Source of the DNA: Spirochaetia bacterium | GTDB taxonomy: Bacteria; Spirochaetota; Spirochaetia; CADAEX01 | Direction of reading: 5' to 3' | Assembly (NCBI GenBank): GCA_017446885.1 | Contig: JAFSOR010000008.1 | Coordinates: 62,001 to 126,000, forward strand | DNA: 64,000 bases | In this document: positions 26,114 through 34,125 of the stretch, one piece after another | How positions within the stretch are numbered: position 1 is the stretch's first letter | How the letters are laid out: every line of letters begins with the position of its first letter | Notes under the pieces: generated by a model | Seen by the model: only the letters and a program-made list of their open reading frames with translations | Told to the model about the DNA's origin: nothing | Databases searched by the model: none | Position numbers and translations under genes: made by a program

Positions 26114-26166
26114 TTTTATTGGCACGATAATGATTTACAAACTTTTTTAAATTTTCTTTTAAAAAC

Positions 26167-26218
26167 TTGAAGCAAAAATGATTTTTTTTATGTAACAGAC
26201 AGTAAGACATCTGTTACA
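26167..26218 (+). promoter_or_regulatory. brnTA promoter and operator
   Basis: TTGAAG (26167-26172), 16 nt, TATGTA (26189-26194). The inverted repeat TGTAACAGA (26191-26199) with TCTGTTACA (26210-26218) covers the -10 and start region and is followed at once by the brnT ribosome site: a natural BrnA binding site. Confidence 0.6.
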
Positions 26219-26231
26219 GGAGGAAAATAAT

Positions 26232-26597
26232 TTGACAGAAATACAAAAAAGTGATATATTTACATATGACAAAAATGGGTTTGAGTCGATAGAGAGCGAC
26301 TCTGGGAAAGCGGCTTCGAACATTAAAAAGCATAAAAAGAAGAATGGTGAAGGGCTGTCTTTTGAGGAAGCAGCAGAAGTTTTTGATGATGAATGGGCTA
26401 TAGAGGAGTATGACGATAATAACTCAACGGATGAAGAATCACGCTTTGTAGTTATTGGCAGGGTTAAGAGCCGGCTTGTTGTATTGGTTGTATATACACC
26501 ACGCAACAATAAGCGGCGAATTATTTCAGCACGTCCAGCAACTTCTCGGGAAAGGAGGGCATATTATGAAAGACTTGGAAAAATTCAAAATTATTGA
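26232..26597 (+). CDS. brnT: BrnT-type toxin
   Basis: A 121-residue BrnT/ribonuclease-fold toxin. Core motifs: ASNIKKHKKKNGEGLSFEEAAEVFDDEWA (about residues 29-57), SRFVVIGRVKSRLVVLVVYTPR (71-92) and RRIISARPATSRERRAYYE at the C terminus, matching the family's ISAR-x-A-x-x-ER signature. The start is TTG, chosen because a strong AGGAGG lies 8 nt upstream; no ATG precedes the conserved part. It overlaps the antitoxin by 32 nt. BrnT cleaves RNA and is neutralised by BrnA. Confidence 0.9.
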   Translation: MTEIQKSDIFTYDKNGFESIESDSGKAASNIKKHKKKNGEGLSFEEAAEVFDDEWAIEEYDDNNSTDEESRFVVIGRVKSRLVVLVVYTPRNNKRRIISARPATSRERRAYYERLGKIQNY

Positions 26598-26838
26598 AGA
26601 ATGTGAAAAAAATGCTGTACCAGATAGCCAGATTGACACAAGTGAAATCCCCGAGGTAACTGATTTTTCAAAATTTTTATCCTTGTCCCAGCATGATAAA
26701 TATTTTAAACCTGTGAAAGAGCAGGTGTCTATTCGCTTTTATAAAGTGTTGCTTGATCATTTGAGATCAAAAGGCAGGGGTTGGCAGTCCGAGCTGAATA
26801 ACTTTCTTATGTCTGCCTTCTTACAAGGGCAGATATAA
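26566..26838 (+). CDS. brnA: BrnA-type antitoxin
   Basis: A 90-residue antitoxin with ribosome site GGAGGG. The C-terminal half is the BrnA ribbon-helix-helix: KPVKEQVSIRFYKVLLDHLRSKGRGWQSELNNFL (about 48-81). The N-terminal half is acidic (DSQIDTSEIPEVTDFSKF) and would contact BrnT. The gene follows the toxin gene, the usual brnT-brnA order. Confidence 0.9.
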   Translation: MKDLEKFKIIEECEKNAVPDSQIDTSEIPEVTDFSKFLSLSQHDKYFKPVKEQVSIRFYKVLLDHLRSKGRGWQSELNNFLMSAFLQGQI

Positions 26839-26847
26839 TCTCTCCAG

Positions 26848-26865
26848 CCCAGTTGCGAGTGTGCT
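26848..26865 (+). repeat. 18-bp direct repeat, right copy
   Basis: Identical to 26096-26113; lies 10 nt after the brnA stop codon. Confidence 0.85.
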
Positions 26866-26910
26866 GAAATATACAGTTCTGCACCTCCGGGCAAGAGAAC
26901 GCGATATATG

Positions 26911-26988
26911 CCCAGCAAAAGGCACCCCTGGCGGTATCCCTGGCCCGTAGGGAGCAGGACCACCGAGCAGAGGTGTCTTATTGCTGGG
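26911..26988. repeat. Structured palindromic repeat, copy B
   Basis: Second copy of the element at 2604-2680. The outer stem pairs 26911-26930 with 26968-26988 (one mismatch, one G-T, one bulged A). The inner stem 26939-26942 with 26955-26958 differs from copy A at two pairs, both compensated. The GGCCCGTAGGGAGC core is identical. Confidence 0.8.
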
Positions 26989-27005
26989 GGGTGTATTGTT
27001 CATAC

Positions 27006-27034
27006 TTGCCCGGGGTAACATATTTTTGTATATT
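27006..27034 (+). promoter_or_regulatory. htpG promoter
   Basis: TTGCCC, 17 nt, TATATT, 20 nt before the ATG, with an AGGAG ribosome site. Confidence 0.5.
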
Positions 27035-27054
27035 TTTAGTATAGGAGCAAAAAC

Positions 27055-28923
27055 ATGGCTACACATCAGTTTCAGACAGAAGTATCGCAGCTTCTTCATT
27101 TGATTATCCACTCACTCTATTCCAATAAGGAGATATTCCTGAGGGAGCTTATCTCCAACGCATCGGACGCACTGGACAAGCTTAAGTACCTTTCCCTTAC
27201 CGACGACAAGTACAAGAACCTGGATCAGGAGTTCCGCATCGATGTCAAATTTGACGAGGATGCCCACACCCTGACTATTGCCGACACTGGTATAGGCATG
27301 AACAATAAAGACCTGGCGCAGAACCTGGGAACAATCGCAAAGTCTGGCACCAAGAGCTTTCTGGCAGGGCTTTCGGGCGATGCCAAGAAGGATTCAAACC
27401 TTATAGGCCAGTTCGGTGTAGGCTTTTATTCGGCCTTCATGGTTGCAGACAAGATCGAGGTGCTTTCCAAGAAGCCTGGCGAGCAGAAAGCATGGCTCTG
27501 GTCCAGCGACGGCAAGGGAGAATTCGATATCTCCGAGGGCCAGAAGGACAAGTATGGCACCGAGGTCAAGCTGTACCTTAACGACGAGGGCAAGGAATAC
27601 GCAAGCCGCTGGCAGATTGAGCTTCTGATCAAGAAGTATTCAGACCATATCTCGTTCCCTATCTACCTGGAGTACGACTCGATCAAATTCGAGGGCGAGG
27701 GCGAGGGCAGGAAAGAGGTCAAGGAGCATAAGATTGACAAGATAAACTCTGGCTCTGCACTGTGGAAACGGCCTAAGTCCGAGCTTACCGACAAGGATTA
27801 CAACGAGTTCTACAAGACTATATCCCACGACACCGAGGATCCTCTTTACTACATCCACACAAAGGCAGAGGGAACCCTTGAGTACACCACTCTGTTCTAC
27901 ATTCCGCAGCACGCTCCGTTCGACATGCTGCACGCCGACTACAAGCCGGGCGTGAAACTTTATGTTTCAAGGGTTTTCATAACCGACGACGACAAGGAGC
28001 TTATGCCCGAATACCTGCGGTTCCTGCGGGGTGTAATCGATTCCGAGGATCTGCCGCTTAACGTGAGCCGTGAGATTCTGCAGCAGAACAAGGTTATGTC
28101 CTCCATAAGGAGCGCATCTGTAAAGAAAGTTCTTTCCGAGCTTAAGGCGCTGTCCGAGAGCAACAAGGAAAAATATACTCAGTTCATCGAGCAGTACAAC
28201 AAGCTGCTTAAAGAGGGACTCTATTCCGACTGGGCAAACCGCGAGACTCTGACCGACCTTATCAGGTTCAAGTCCACAGCTGTGGAGGGCTACACCAGCT
28301 TCAAGGAATACACTGAGCGGATGAAGGAAGGGCAGAAAGCTATCTACTTTATCACAGGAGGCAAGGAGTCGGCCCTTAAGAATTCACCTCTTATCGAGGC
28401 ATACAAGGCCAAGGGATTCGAGGTCCTGATTATGGATGACAATATCGACGAGATAGTGATTCCGAGCCTGGGCAAGTACAAGGATTTTGAGCTTAAGTCG
28501 GTAAACCGCAAGGGTGCGGCCGACGACCTTAAGGATAAGGAAGATGAGAAGAAGGCAGAGGAGATAAAGCCACTTCTTGATAAAATCAAGGAAGCGCTTG
28601 GCGACAAGGTCAAGAGCGTTATTGCCTCAAGCCGCCTGAGCGATTCGCCATCATGCATTGTGGCCGACGAGAACGACCCGACCATGCAGATGCAGGCACT
28701 GCTCAAGTCTATTGGCCAGGGCGAGACCGAGTATGCTCCGGTGCTGGAGATTAACCCGGGCCACCCGATTGTTCAGAAGCTTGCCAAGATAGAGGATAAG
28801 GATGTTATAGAGGATATCAGCTTTGTCCTTCTTGAGCAGGCACGGCTTGCCGAAGGTGCACCGCTTGCCGATGCAGCAGGCTTTATAAAGAGGCTGAACA
28901 AGCTTACCGAAAAAGCCCTGTAA
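27055..28923 (+). CDS. htpG: Hsp90-family molecular chaperone HtpG
   Basis: A 622-residue Hsp90 protein. The N-terminal ATPase has the GHKL motifs ELISNASDALDK (near 32-43), DTGIGMNNKDL (near 79-89), GTIAKSGTKSF and GQFGVGFYSAFMVADK (near 122-137). The middle domain has RVFITDDDKELMPEYLRFLRGVIDSEDLPLNVSRE with the conserved Arg that contacts ATP. The C-terminal dimerisation domain is present. Length matches bacterial HtpG. It is monocistronic. Confidence 0.98.
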   Translation: MATHQFQTEVSQLLHLIIHSLYSNKEIFLRELISNASDALDKLKYLSLTDDKYKNLDQEFRIDVKFDEDAHTLTIADTGIGMNNKDLAQNLGTIAKSGTKSFLAGLSGDAKKDSNLIGQFGVGFYSAFMVADKIEVLSKKPGEQKAWLWSSDGKGEFDISEGQKDKYGTEVKLYLNDEGKEYASRWQIELLIKKYSDHISFPIYLEYDSIKFEGEGEGRKEVKEHKIDKINSGSALWKRPKSELTDKDYNEFYKTISHDTEDPLYYIHTKAEGTLEYTTLFYIPQHAPFDMLHADYKPGVKLYVSRVFITDDDKELMPEYLRFLRGVIDSEDLPLNVSREILQQNKVMSSIRSASVKKVLSELKALSESNKEKYTQFIEQYNKLLKEGLYSDWANRETLTDLIRFKSTAVEGYTSFKEYTERMKEGQKAIYFITGGKESALKNSPLIEAYKAKGFEVLIMDDNIDEIVIPSLGKYKDFELKSVNRKGAADDLKDKEDEKKAEEIKPLLDKIKEALGDKVKSVIASSRLSDSPSCIVADENDPTMQMQALLKSIGQGETEYAPVLEINPGHPIVQKLAKIEDKDVIEDISFVLLEQARLAEGAPLADAAGFIKRLNKLTEKAL

Positions 28924-28934
28924 CAGAATAAAAA

Positions 28935-30134
28935 TCAATAGCTGAAGCCGGCCCCCGCAGAGATGCGGTAGAGGCCGGTTTTTATATTATAGGCACCGAA
29001 AATATCCACTGCCGGGAATGCAATTTTCTTTAAATAGAACTTAAAGCCTGCCACAGGGCCGTGGGCCCAGATTGAATCCGATATTATGCCGTCTGCCCAC
29101 ATCACCTGGTACTGCGCATAAAGGGAGGGCACACCCCACCTGGAACTGGAAATACCCCACTCCAAGCCGGCTCCGGCTCCCACCATGGAAGATGCCCTGA
29201 ATGCGTTACTGACAAGGCATGTCTGGGATGCACTCTGGTTTCTGGCAAACACCACCGGCACGTCGGGAGAGTGGAATGCACCAGCCTGGGCGATTAGCCG
29301 GAGCCGCTGCACCAGGTGCTGCTGATACCCTGCCGATGCCGCAACTGTGCAGTAGTTATCGCTGTTCCATTGCGAGAAGTTGTAGGTGGTACTGACCGAC
29401 AGGTATATGTTGTTCAGGAATGTGCCGTCCCAGCTTGAGGTGCTGGCGGTAAGGGCTAGAGCAACTGGAATGACAAGCTCTGAATGGGGGCTTGCATCGT
29501 CCACATCGCACAGGTTTATGCCGCTGCTTACCGAGCCTCTTAGCCAGGGGGCAAGACGCCTGTTAAGGCCGAAAGAACCGTTAAAGACCCTGTTGTCATA
29601 TTCAAGCAGGAGGTCTCCATCTTCTTCCCGTACTTTGGTATTGGATTTTCCACCGTTTGCCGACACGCTCCAGCCGAAAGGGGAATGGGATTTCTGCTTG
29701 TGATTGTAGTGTCCAAGCAAGCGCCAGCTGTCGTAGGAGATAAAGCCGCCTGCGGCTGCCTGGTCCATTATTCCGAATGCGTTGTTATCAAGCAGCACCA
29801 GGCCGCCGCCCCAGCTGTCAGATGCGGCATATGCAAACGGTATAGGCAGGAGCGAGAACTTTTCTTCTACTGTTACGTGCAGTGTGGAGCCGGTGACTGT
29901 GGCATCAACCAGGCTGAACAGCTGGGTTTTCTGCAGTACCTGCTCAAGGTCTTTGCTGGAAAATTGATCGGCCTGCCTGCCTTTGAAAGATTCAAGCAAT
30001 TCCTGCATCACGGCGGGCTTTGTGCGCTTGAGTCCCTGAACTTCGATATCGGTTATGATCTCTCCCCAGGCAAAAGAAGCCAGAAGTATGAAACAAATGG
30101 CAAAAATAGCAGCTTTTAACTTTTCCAATGCCAT
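28935..30134 (-). CDS. Outer-membrane protein with one POTRA domain and a barrel
   Basis: A 399-residue protein. The start is the ATG at MALEKLKAAIF, which begins the signal peptide (ending ASFAWGE, about residue 25); a longer frame to 30191 adds a non-signal extension over the upstream gene. Residues 25-95 form one POTRA-like unit (ITDIEVQGLKRTKPAVMQELLESFKGR...TQLFSLVDATVTGSTLHVTVEEK), the fold used by BamA/TamA/FhaC proteins. The rest is strand-rich and ends FGAYNIKTGLYRISAGAGFSY, like a barrel of the BamA/Omp85 superfamily. At about 400 residues it resembles short single-POTRA Omp85-like proteins. Substrate unknown. Confidence 0.78.
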   Translation of the reverse strand: MALEKLKAAIFAICFILLASFAWGEIITDIEVQGLKRTKPAVMQELLESFKGRQADQFSSKDLEQVLQKTQLFSLVDATVTGSTLHVTVEEKFSLLPIPFAYAASDSWGGGLVLLDNNAFGIMDQAAAGGFISYDSWRLLGHYNHKQKSHSPFGWSVSANGGKSNTKVREEDGDLLLEYDNRVFNGSFGLNRRLAPWLRGSVSSGINLCDVDDASPHSELVIPVALALTASTSSWDGTFLNNIYLSVSTTYNFSQWNSDNYCTVAASAGYQQHLVQRLRLIAQAGAFHSPDVPVVFARNQSASQTCLVSNAFRASSMVGAGAGLEWGISSSRWGVPSLYAQYQVMWADGIISDSIWAHGPVAGFKFYLKKIAFPAVDIFGAYNIKTGLYRISAGAGFSY

Positions 30135-31060
30135 ACTGTCTTTCCTATGCCACCCGGGAAAGGTGAAACTTTGTTGAAGTCGGGATTCCACTCGTCTGTA
30201 ATCTCTTCTTCCTGGATAAAACCATCCTCGATTCCAAGCTCATCAAGATATGAGTAGACCATATCCATCTCGGACTTGTCCAGAATCCTATCCGGGAAGC
30301 CATCTCCCTCGGCAGCCTTTGGCGAATACTGGAACATAACCGAAATAAGGGCTTTTCCCATGAGGTTATCGGCAAACCACCGCAGAAAGCGTTCTGTCAT
30401 CTCCACATAGCCTGGAATAACCAGGTGCCGCACTATGGTTCCGCTTACAATCTTATTGTCTTTGAACACAATTTTCTTGGAATTGGCCATCTTGGTCACC
30501 GCTTCCTTGGCAGATTCCGGATAGTGTATTGCATTGAAGAAAGTGGCAGAAAATGTGTGGTTAAGCGTTTTTATATCTGGCAAATATACATCTATAAAGG
30601 AGTTGAGGATATCGACAGCTTCCGAAGTCTCGAATCCAGAGGAGTTCCACAGGATTGGAATAACAAGACCATTCTCCGTTGCCAGTGCAATTCCGGCTGC
30701 AATAGAGGGTATGAACATGGTACCTGTGACCAGGTTGATGTTCTCGGCCCCCGCACTCTGGAGCTTAAGACAGATTTCTGAAAACTCTTCTATGGAAACT
30801 TCGCGCCCTATGCCGCCCCTGCTTATCTGGTGGTTCTGACAGAACCTGCACTGGAGCGTACAGCCGGTGAAGAATATGGTGCCGCTTCCACCTTTGCCTG
30901 TTATAGGGGGCTCCTCGCCATGATGCAGCGTGGCACAGGCAATGCGCATGGTGCTGCTCTCGCGGCAGAAGCCCAGCTTTCCAGAGGTGCGGTCAACTTT
31001 GCAGGAGCGGGGGCACAGTGTGCATTCTTTATATAATGAAAGAAGAGAATTCTTATCCAT
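30116..31060 (-). CDS. Radical SAM protein, PflA-like family
   Basis: A 314-residue protein. An N-terminal Cys segment LYKECTLCPRSCKVDR...GFC precedes the radical SAM site FFTGCTLQCRFCQNHQIS (C-x3-C-x2-C), then a TIM-barrel with SSGFETSEAVDIL and DVYLPDIKTLN. It belongs to the group loosely annotated as pyruvate formate-lyase activating enzyme-like; the target protein is unknown. The chosen ATG lies 7 nt after a TACAAT -10 box and lacks a ribosome site. A TTG 21 nt upstream is also in frame. It overlaps the POTRA gene by 19 nt. Confidence 0.85.
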   Translation of the reverse strand: MDKNSLLSLYKECTLCPRSCKVDRTSGKLGFCRESSTMRIACATLHHGEEPPITGKGGSGTIFFTGCTLQCRFCQNHQISRGGIGREVSIEEFSEICLKLQSAGAENINLVTGTMFIPSIAAGIALATENGLVIPILWNSSGFETSEAVDILNSFIDVYLPDIKTLNHTFSATFFNAIHYPESAKEAVTKMANSKKIVFKDNKIVSGTIVRHLVIPGYVEMTERFLRWFADNLMGKALISVMFQYSPKAAEGDGFPDRILDKSEMDMVYSYLDELGIEDGFIQEEEITDEWNPDFNKVSPFPGGIGKTVWHWKS

Positions 31061-31067
31061 TGGTTGT

Positions 31068-31095
31068 ATTGTAATTGACAAAAAAGAAAAGTCAA
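31068..31095 (-). promoter_or_regulatory. Leaderless-type promoter for the radical SAM gene
   Basis: Minus strand TTGACT (31095-31090), 16 nt, TACAAT (31073-31068), then 7 nt to the ATG; no ribosome site. Confidence 0.55.
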
Positions 31096-31115
31096 TGTAG
31101 TTTAAAAAAACCTAA

Positions 31116-31199
31116 GCCGGTGTGGCGAAATTGGTAGACGCAGCAGACTCAAAATCTGCCGGTAGCAATACTGTATCGGTTCGAGTCCGATCACCGGTA
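31116..31199 (+). tRNA. tRNA-Leu (anticodon CAA)
   Basis: Acceptor stem GCCGGTG (31116-31122) pairs with CACCGGT (31192-31198), one G-T pair, discriminator A. Anticodon stem-loop GCAGA-CTCAAAA-TCTGC gives CAA; a long variable arm GGTAGCAATACTGTATC follows, as in class II leucine tRNAs; T-loop TTCGAGT. CCA is not encoded. It reads UUG codons. Confidence 0.96.
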
Positions 31200-31206
31200 A
31201 TATCCA

Positions 31207-31950
31207 CTACATCGAGAAACCTTCTCCAAGATATGTCTTTCGGGCCAGTTCGTTGGCAAGGATTTCGGCCCTGCTTCCGGCAACCATGATCTGTCCATGG
31301 CTGATTATATATGCCCGGTCGGTTATCTCCAGGGTGTCGCGCACATTGTGGTCTGTTATAAGGACTCCGATATTCTTGGAGGCAAAGCTTTTTATTATTC
31401 CTTTTATTTCGGCAACAGCTATAGGGTCTATGCCGGAGAAAGGCTCGTCCAGAAGCAGGAATTTGGGTTTCATGGAAAGGGCACGGGCAATCTCGGTACG
31501 TCGCCGTTCTCCACCCGAGAGTGTGAATGCCTTCTGCTTGCGGATATGTCCGATTCCGAACTCTTCGATGAGGTTTTCCAGAAGCTGTTTTTTTTCCTTG
31601 CGGTTTATGTCGCTGCGGGTCTCGATTATGGCTGCGATATTTTCTTCCACTGTAAGCTTACGGAATATGGAGGCCTCCTGCGGAAGGTACGAGATACCCA
31701 TCTTGGCTCTTTTGTACATAGGGTATTTTGAGATTTCTTTGTCGCCCAGCATTATCTTGCCATCGGTTGGCTTTATGAATCCGGCTATCATGTAGAAGGC
31801 AGTGGTCTTTCCTGCACCGTTCTGTCCCAGAAAGCCTACAATCTCTCCTTTGCTCATGGAGAAATCTATGCCAGCCACAGCAGTCTTCCGGCCGAACACT
31901 TTCTTAAGGCCATATACTGCAAGCTTTTCTTCCTTCTGAACTTCGCTCAT
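31207..31950 (-). CDS. lptB: Lipopolysaccharide export ABC ATPase LptB
   Basis: A 247-residue ABC ATPase. Walker A GQNGAGKTT (near 37-45), signature LSGGERRRTEIARALSMKP (near 142-160), Walker B FLLLDEPFSGIDPIA (near 162-176), H-loop in ITDHNVRDTL. The tight fit to LptB (GVLITDHNVRDTLEITDRAYI; start VYGLKKVFGRK) and the adjacent lptA-like gene support the call. It would power transport of lipid A-containing glycolipid. It overlaps lptA by 4 nt; the inner-membrane LptF/G genes are not in this window. Confidence 0.93.
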   Translation of the reverse strand: MSEVQKEEKLAVYGLKKVFGRKTAVAGIDFSMSKGEIVGFLGQNGAGKTTAFYMIAGFIKPTDGKIMLGDKEISKYPMYKRAKMGISYLPQEASIFRKLTVEENIAAIIETRSDINRKEKKQLLENLIEEFGIGHIRKQKAFTLSGGERRRTEIARALSMKPKFLLLDEPFSGIDPIAVAEIKGIIKSFASKNIGVLITDHNVRDTLEITDRAYIISHGQIMVAGSRAEILANELARKTYLGEGFSM

Positions 31951-32606
31951 TCTGATTTTTCCTCTTCTGAAGGCTCCTTCTCGGGCTCTTTACTCTCGGA
32001 GAATATAGAGCCGGTCACCTTTCCTTCCAGAGTTATCTCGTCCTTGTCCAGATCCACTATAATCCGCAGTGCCCTGTATTCATCGTTCTTCCAGAAAACC
32101 ACAGGCATTCCCGAAAGCTCAAGGATATCATCGCCCCGGTTGTAGCGGGCAAACTCGCTCCGGCACACCATATCTTCCTTAAGGATACGCACCCCTATCT
32201 GGATAATGCAGGTCTCGTCGGCTCCCATATATTCCAGGAAGTTTCCCTTGACAATTACCTTGTTCTTCATATCCTCCATGACAGCTGCCCCCTCAACCCT
32301 GATTATGTCGTCTTTGCGGTTGAATAAAAGCTTTTCTGCCTTTAAGGATATTCCTTTTTCGTTGTCGATTACCTCGACTGTGCCGGTGCACTCTGCAAAA
32401 TCGTTGTCGCTGCCGTAGATTTCTATGTTGTCGGCTTTTATTTTGGTGGATGATGAGATTATGCCGGCATTCCCCTTAAGCGATGTGTGCTCCTTGCCTT
32501 TTCCCCTGCTGGAAGAGAGAGAGTCGCCGTAGAAAGAGAAGTCGTCGGCAGCATATAATGTGCTGCACAGAAGAAGCAGAGCCAGAAGCTTAATCGTTTT
32601 CTTCAT
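31947..32606 (-). CDS. lptA: LptA/OstA-like periplasmic protein
   Basis: A 219-residue protein. The start (MKKTIKLLALLLLCSTLYAAD) follows ribosome site GGGAGGT and gives a signal peptide cut after YAA. Residues 30-190 are alternating strands (TKIKADNIEIYGSDNDFAECTGTVEVID, KLLFNRKDDIIRVEGAAVMED, NRGDDILELSGMPVVFWKND), the repeated strand pattern of the LptA/OstA beta-jellyroll that bridges the periplasm. The C-terminal tail is very acidic (EPEKEPSEEEKSE). It overlaps the LptC-like gene by 17 nt and precedes lptB. Confidence 0.82.
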   Translation of the reverse strand: MKKTIKLLALLLLCSTLYAADDFSFYGDSLSSSRGKGKEHTSLKGNAGIISSSTKIKADNIEIYGSDNDFAECTGTVEVIDNEKGISLKAEKLLFNRKDDIIRVEGAAVMEDMKNKVIVKGNFLEYMGADETCIIQIGVRILKEDMVCRSEFARYNRGDDILELSGMPVVFWKNDEYRALRIIVDLDKDEITLEGKVTGSIFSESKEPEKEPSEEEKSE

Positions 32607-33186
32607 CTTCGAAGTACCTCCCCGATGCCTCTTCCAGGAATACGAAAGACTTGCCCTGTGCGTCGGCCACAAAGCCTCTGCCCTTGACCACGGAACCGTC
32701 GCCCTGCTCTATGGAGACTTCGGTGTCGTCCATGCTCTTAAGGATTTTTTCCTCGTTGTTCCATTCCAGATAGTCGGATTTGACCACAAAGTCCTGGGCT
32801 GTGGCGTTAAGTATTATCTTGCCGTCAAATATTATGTTGTCTGTCTTTGAATCGTGGACAGCGTGCTGTGCTGCCCCTTCGGTGCCGGTATCGCCGTTTG
32901 CCTTGTATTCGGTGAACCCGATGTTGTCAAAGTAGGTGAGTCCTTTGCTGTCGTAGAGTTCGGCGTGGTCTGCCGAGAAAGTATAGGAGACAGAGCCGTC
33001 CCGCACCACCACCTGCGAAAAATCTTCCAGCACGCTGTTGGGAATCTCCTCGTCCATGTCCTCGGCCAGGTCTGCATCCTTGTAGTCCAGTTTGCATCCT
33101 GTGCACAATAACACCACTGCTGAGACAAATACTAAAAATGTCCAAGACTGTTTGAGAAATATCACTGTCTTAATTATTTTATACAT
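32590..33186 (-). CDS. LptC-like lipoprotein
   Basis: A 198-residue protein from the ATG chosen. The signal segment ends in LLCTGCKLDY, suggesting a lipidated Cys where LptC normally keeps an N-terminal helix. It then has strand repeats (YTFSADHAELYDSKGLTYFDNI, NIIFDGKIILNATAQDFVVKSDYLEWNNEEKILKS) like LptC and LptA. Its place before lptA-lptB supports an LPS-type transport role. The start is uncertain: a TTGACA at 33201-33196 acts as a -35, AATAAT ends 7 nt before a GTG at 33165, and that GTG would give a leaderless start 7 codons shorter while keeping the signal peptide. Confidence 0.7.
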   Translation of the reverse strand: MYKIIKTVIFLKQSWTFLVFVSAVVLLCTGCKLDYKDADLAEDMDEEIPNSVLEDFSQVVVRDGSVSYTFSADHAELYDSKGLTYFDNIGFTEYKANGDTGTEGAAQHAVHDSKTDNIIFDGKIILNATAQDFVVKSDYLEWNNEEKILKSMDDTEVSIEQGDGSVVKGRGFVADAQGKSFVFLEEASGRYFEDEEND

Positions 33187-33215
33187 AAAGGATATTGTCA
33201 ATTAGATATTTGTCC

Positions 33216-33244
33216 TTGAAATAAGTCTATTTTTAAAATATACT
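33216..33244 (+). promoter_or_regulatory. Promoter for the DjlA-like gene
   Basis: TTGAAA, 17 nt, TATACT, 27 nt before the ATG; a GGAG ribosome site follows. Confidence 0.5.
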
Positions 33245-33271
33245 GTATATATAGGGTATAATGGAGAAGCG

Positions 33272-34099
33272 ATGAGTGTAAAAGGCAAAATTATCGGCGG
33301 AATTCTGGGTTCTATGGTCGGAGGGCCTTTCGGGGCAGTGCTTGGGGTAGCTATCGGCCATACCTTTGACAAGGACAAGGATAAAAATAACGAGGACGGA
33401 TACCAGTACAGAGAAGCCTCCGTAAGGCCGGGACACGATTTCAGCCTGGGACAGGCCCAGATGACATTCTTTGTAGCCACATTCTCCATGCTGGGCAAGA
33501 TGGCCAATGCCGACGGCCAGATTTCTGCTACCGAGCGCAATACAGTAATCCAGTTCATGAGCAACGACCTTAGGCTTTCAAAGCAGGATCAGGATTTTGC
33601 CCTCCGTATCTTTGACACCGCAGCAATCTCCAGCGAATCCTTTGATAAGTTTGCAGCGCAGTTCTACCAGAGTTTCTATGGGGATCCCCAGATGATAGAG
33701 ATGATGATGGATATCCTGGTGCGGGTCGCTATGTCAGATGGTGTCCTGTCTGACAAGGAGAATCAGTTCATTGCCCAGGCTGCCATGTGTATGCAGTACC
33801 CGGCCGGAAATGTGGATTATCTTAAGACAAAGTATGGGTACAGGCAGAATCAGAATAATTCCGGTTACAGTTCAGAATCCAGCTCTGGCAGCCTGGCAGC
33901 CGCATATTCGGTGCTTGGCTGTTCGGCCACTGACAGCGACGAAGAGATTAAGGCACGATATAAAAAGCTTATAAAGGAATATCACCCCGATGTGATTGCC
34001 TCCAAGGGCTTGCCCGAGGAGTTCATGAAGTTTGCCACCGAGAAATTCGACCAGATACAGAAGGCGTATGAAGCGATAAAGAAAGTACGCAACTTATAG
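33272..34099 (+). CDS. DjlA-like J-domain co-chaperone with TerB domain
   Basis: A 275-residue protein. The N terminus is a Gly-rich hydrophobic stretch (IIGGILGSMVGGPFGAVLGVAIGH, residues 7-30), like the membrane segment of DjlA. Residues 60-180 match a TerB/DjlA domain (FFVATFSMLGKMANADGQISATERN; ILVRVAMSDGVLSDKENQFI). The last 70 residues are a J domain (AAYSVLGCSATDSDEEIKARYKKLIKEYHPDVI) with the HPD motif intact. It should stimulate DnaK at the inner membrane. Same domain order as DjlA. Confidence 0.88.
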   Translation: MSVKGKIIGGILGSMVGGPFGAVLGVAIGHTFDKDKDKNNEDGYQYREASVRPGHDFSLGQAQMTFFVATFSMLGKMANADGQISATERNTVIQFMSNDLRLSKQDQDFALRIFDTAAISSESFDKFAAQFYQSFYGDPQMIEMMMDILVRVAMSDGVLSDKENQFIAQAAMCMQYPAGNVDYLKTKYGYRQNQNNSGYSSESSSGSLAAAYSVLGCSATDSDEEIKARYKKLIKEYHPDVIASKGLPEEFMKFATEKFDQIQKAYEAIKKVRNL

Positions 34100-34125
34100 A
34101 TTAAATCAAACCTGGGAGGGGATTG

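Noticed and set aside
26096-26170. Integron attC sites flanking brnTA
   Set aside because: The 18-bp repeats do not show the paired RYYYAAC/GTTRRRY ends or an imperfect folded hairpin, so only a direct repeat is claimed.
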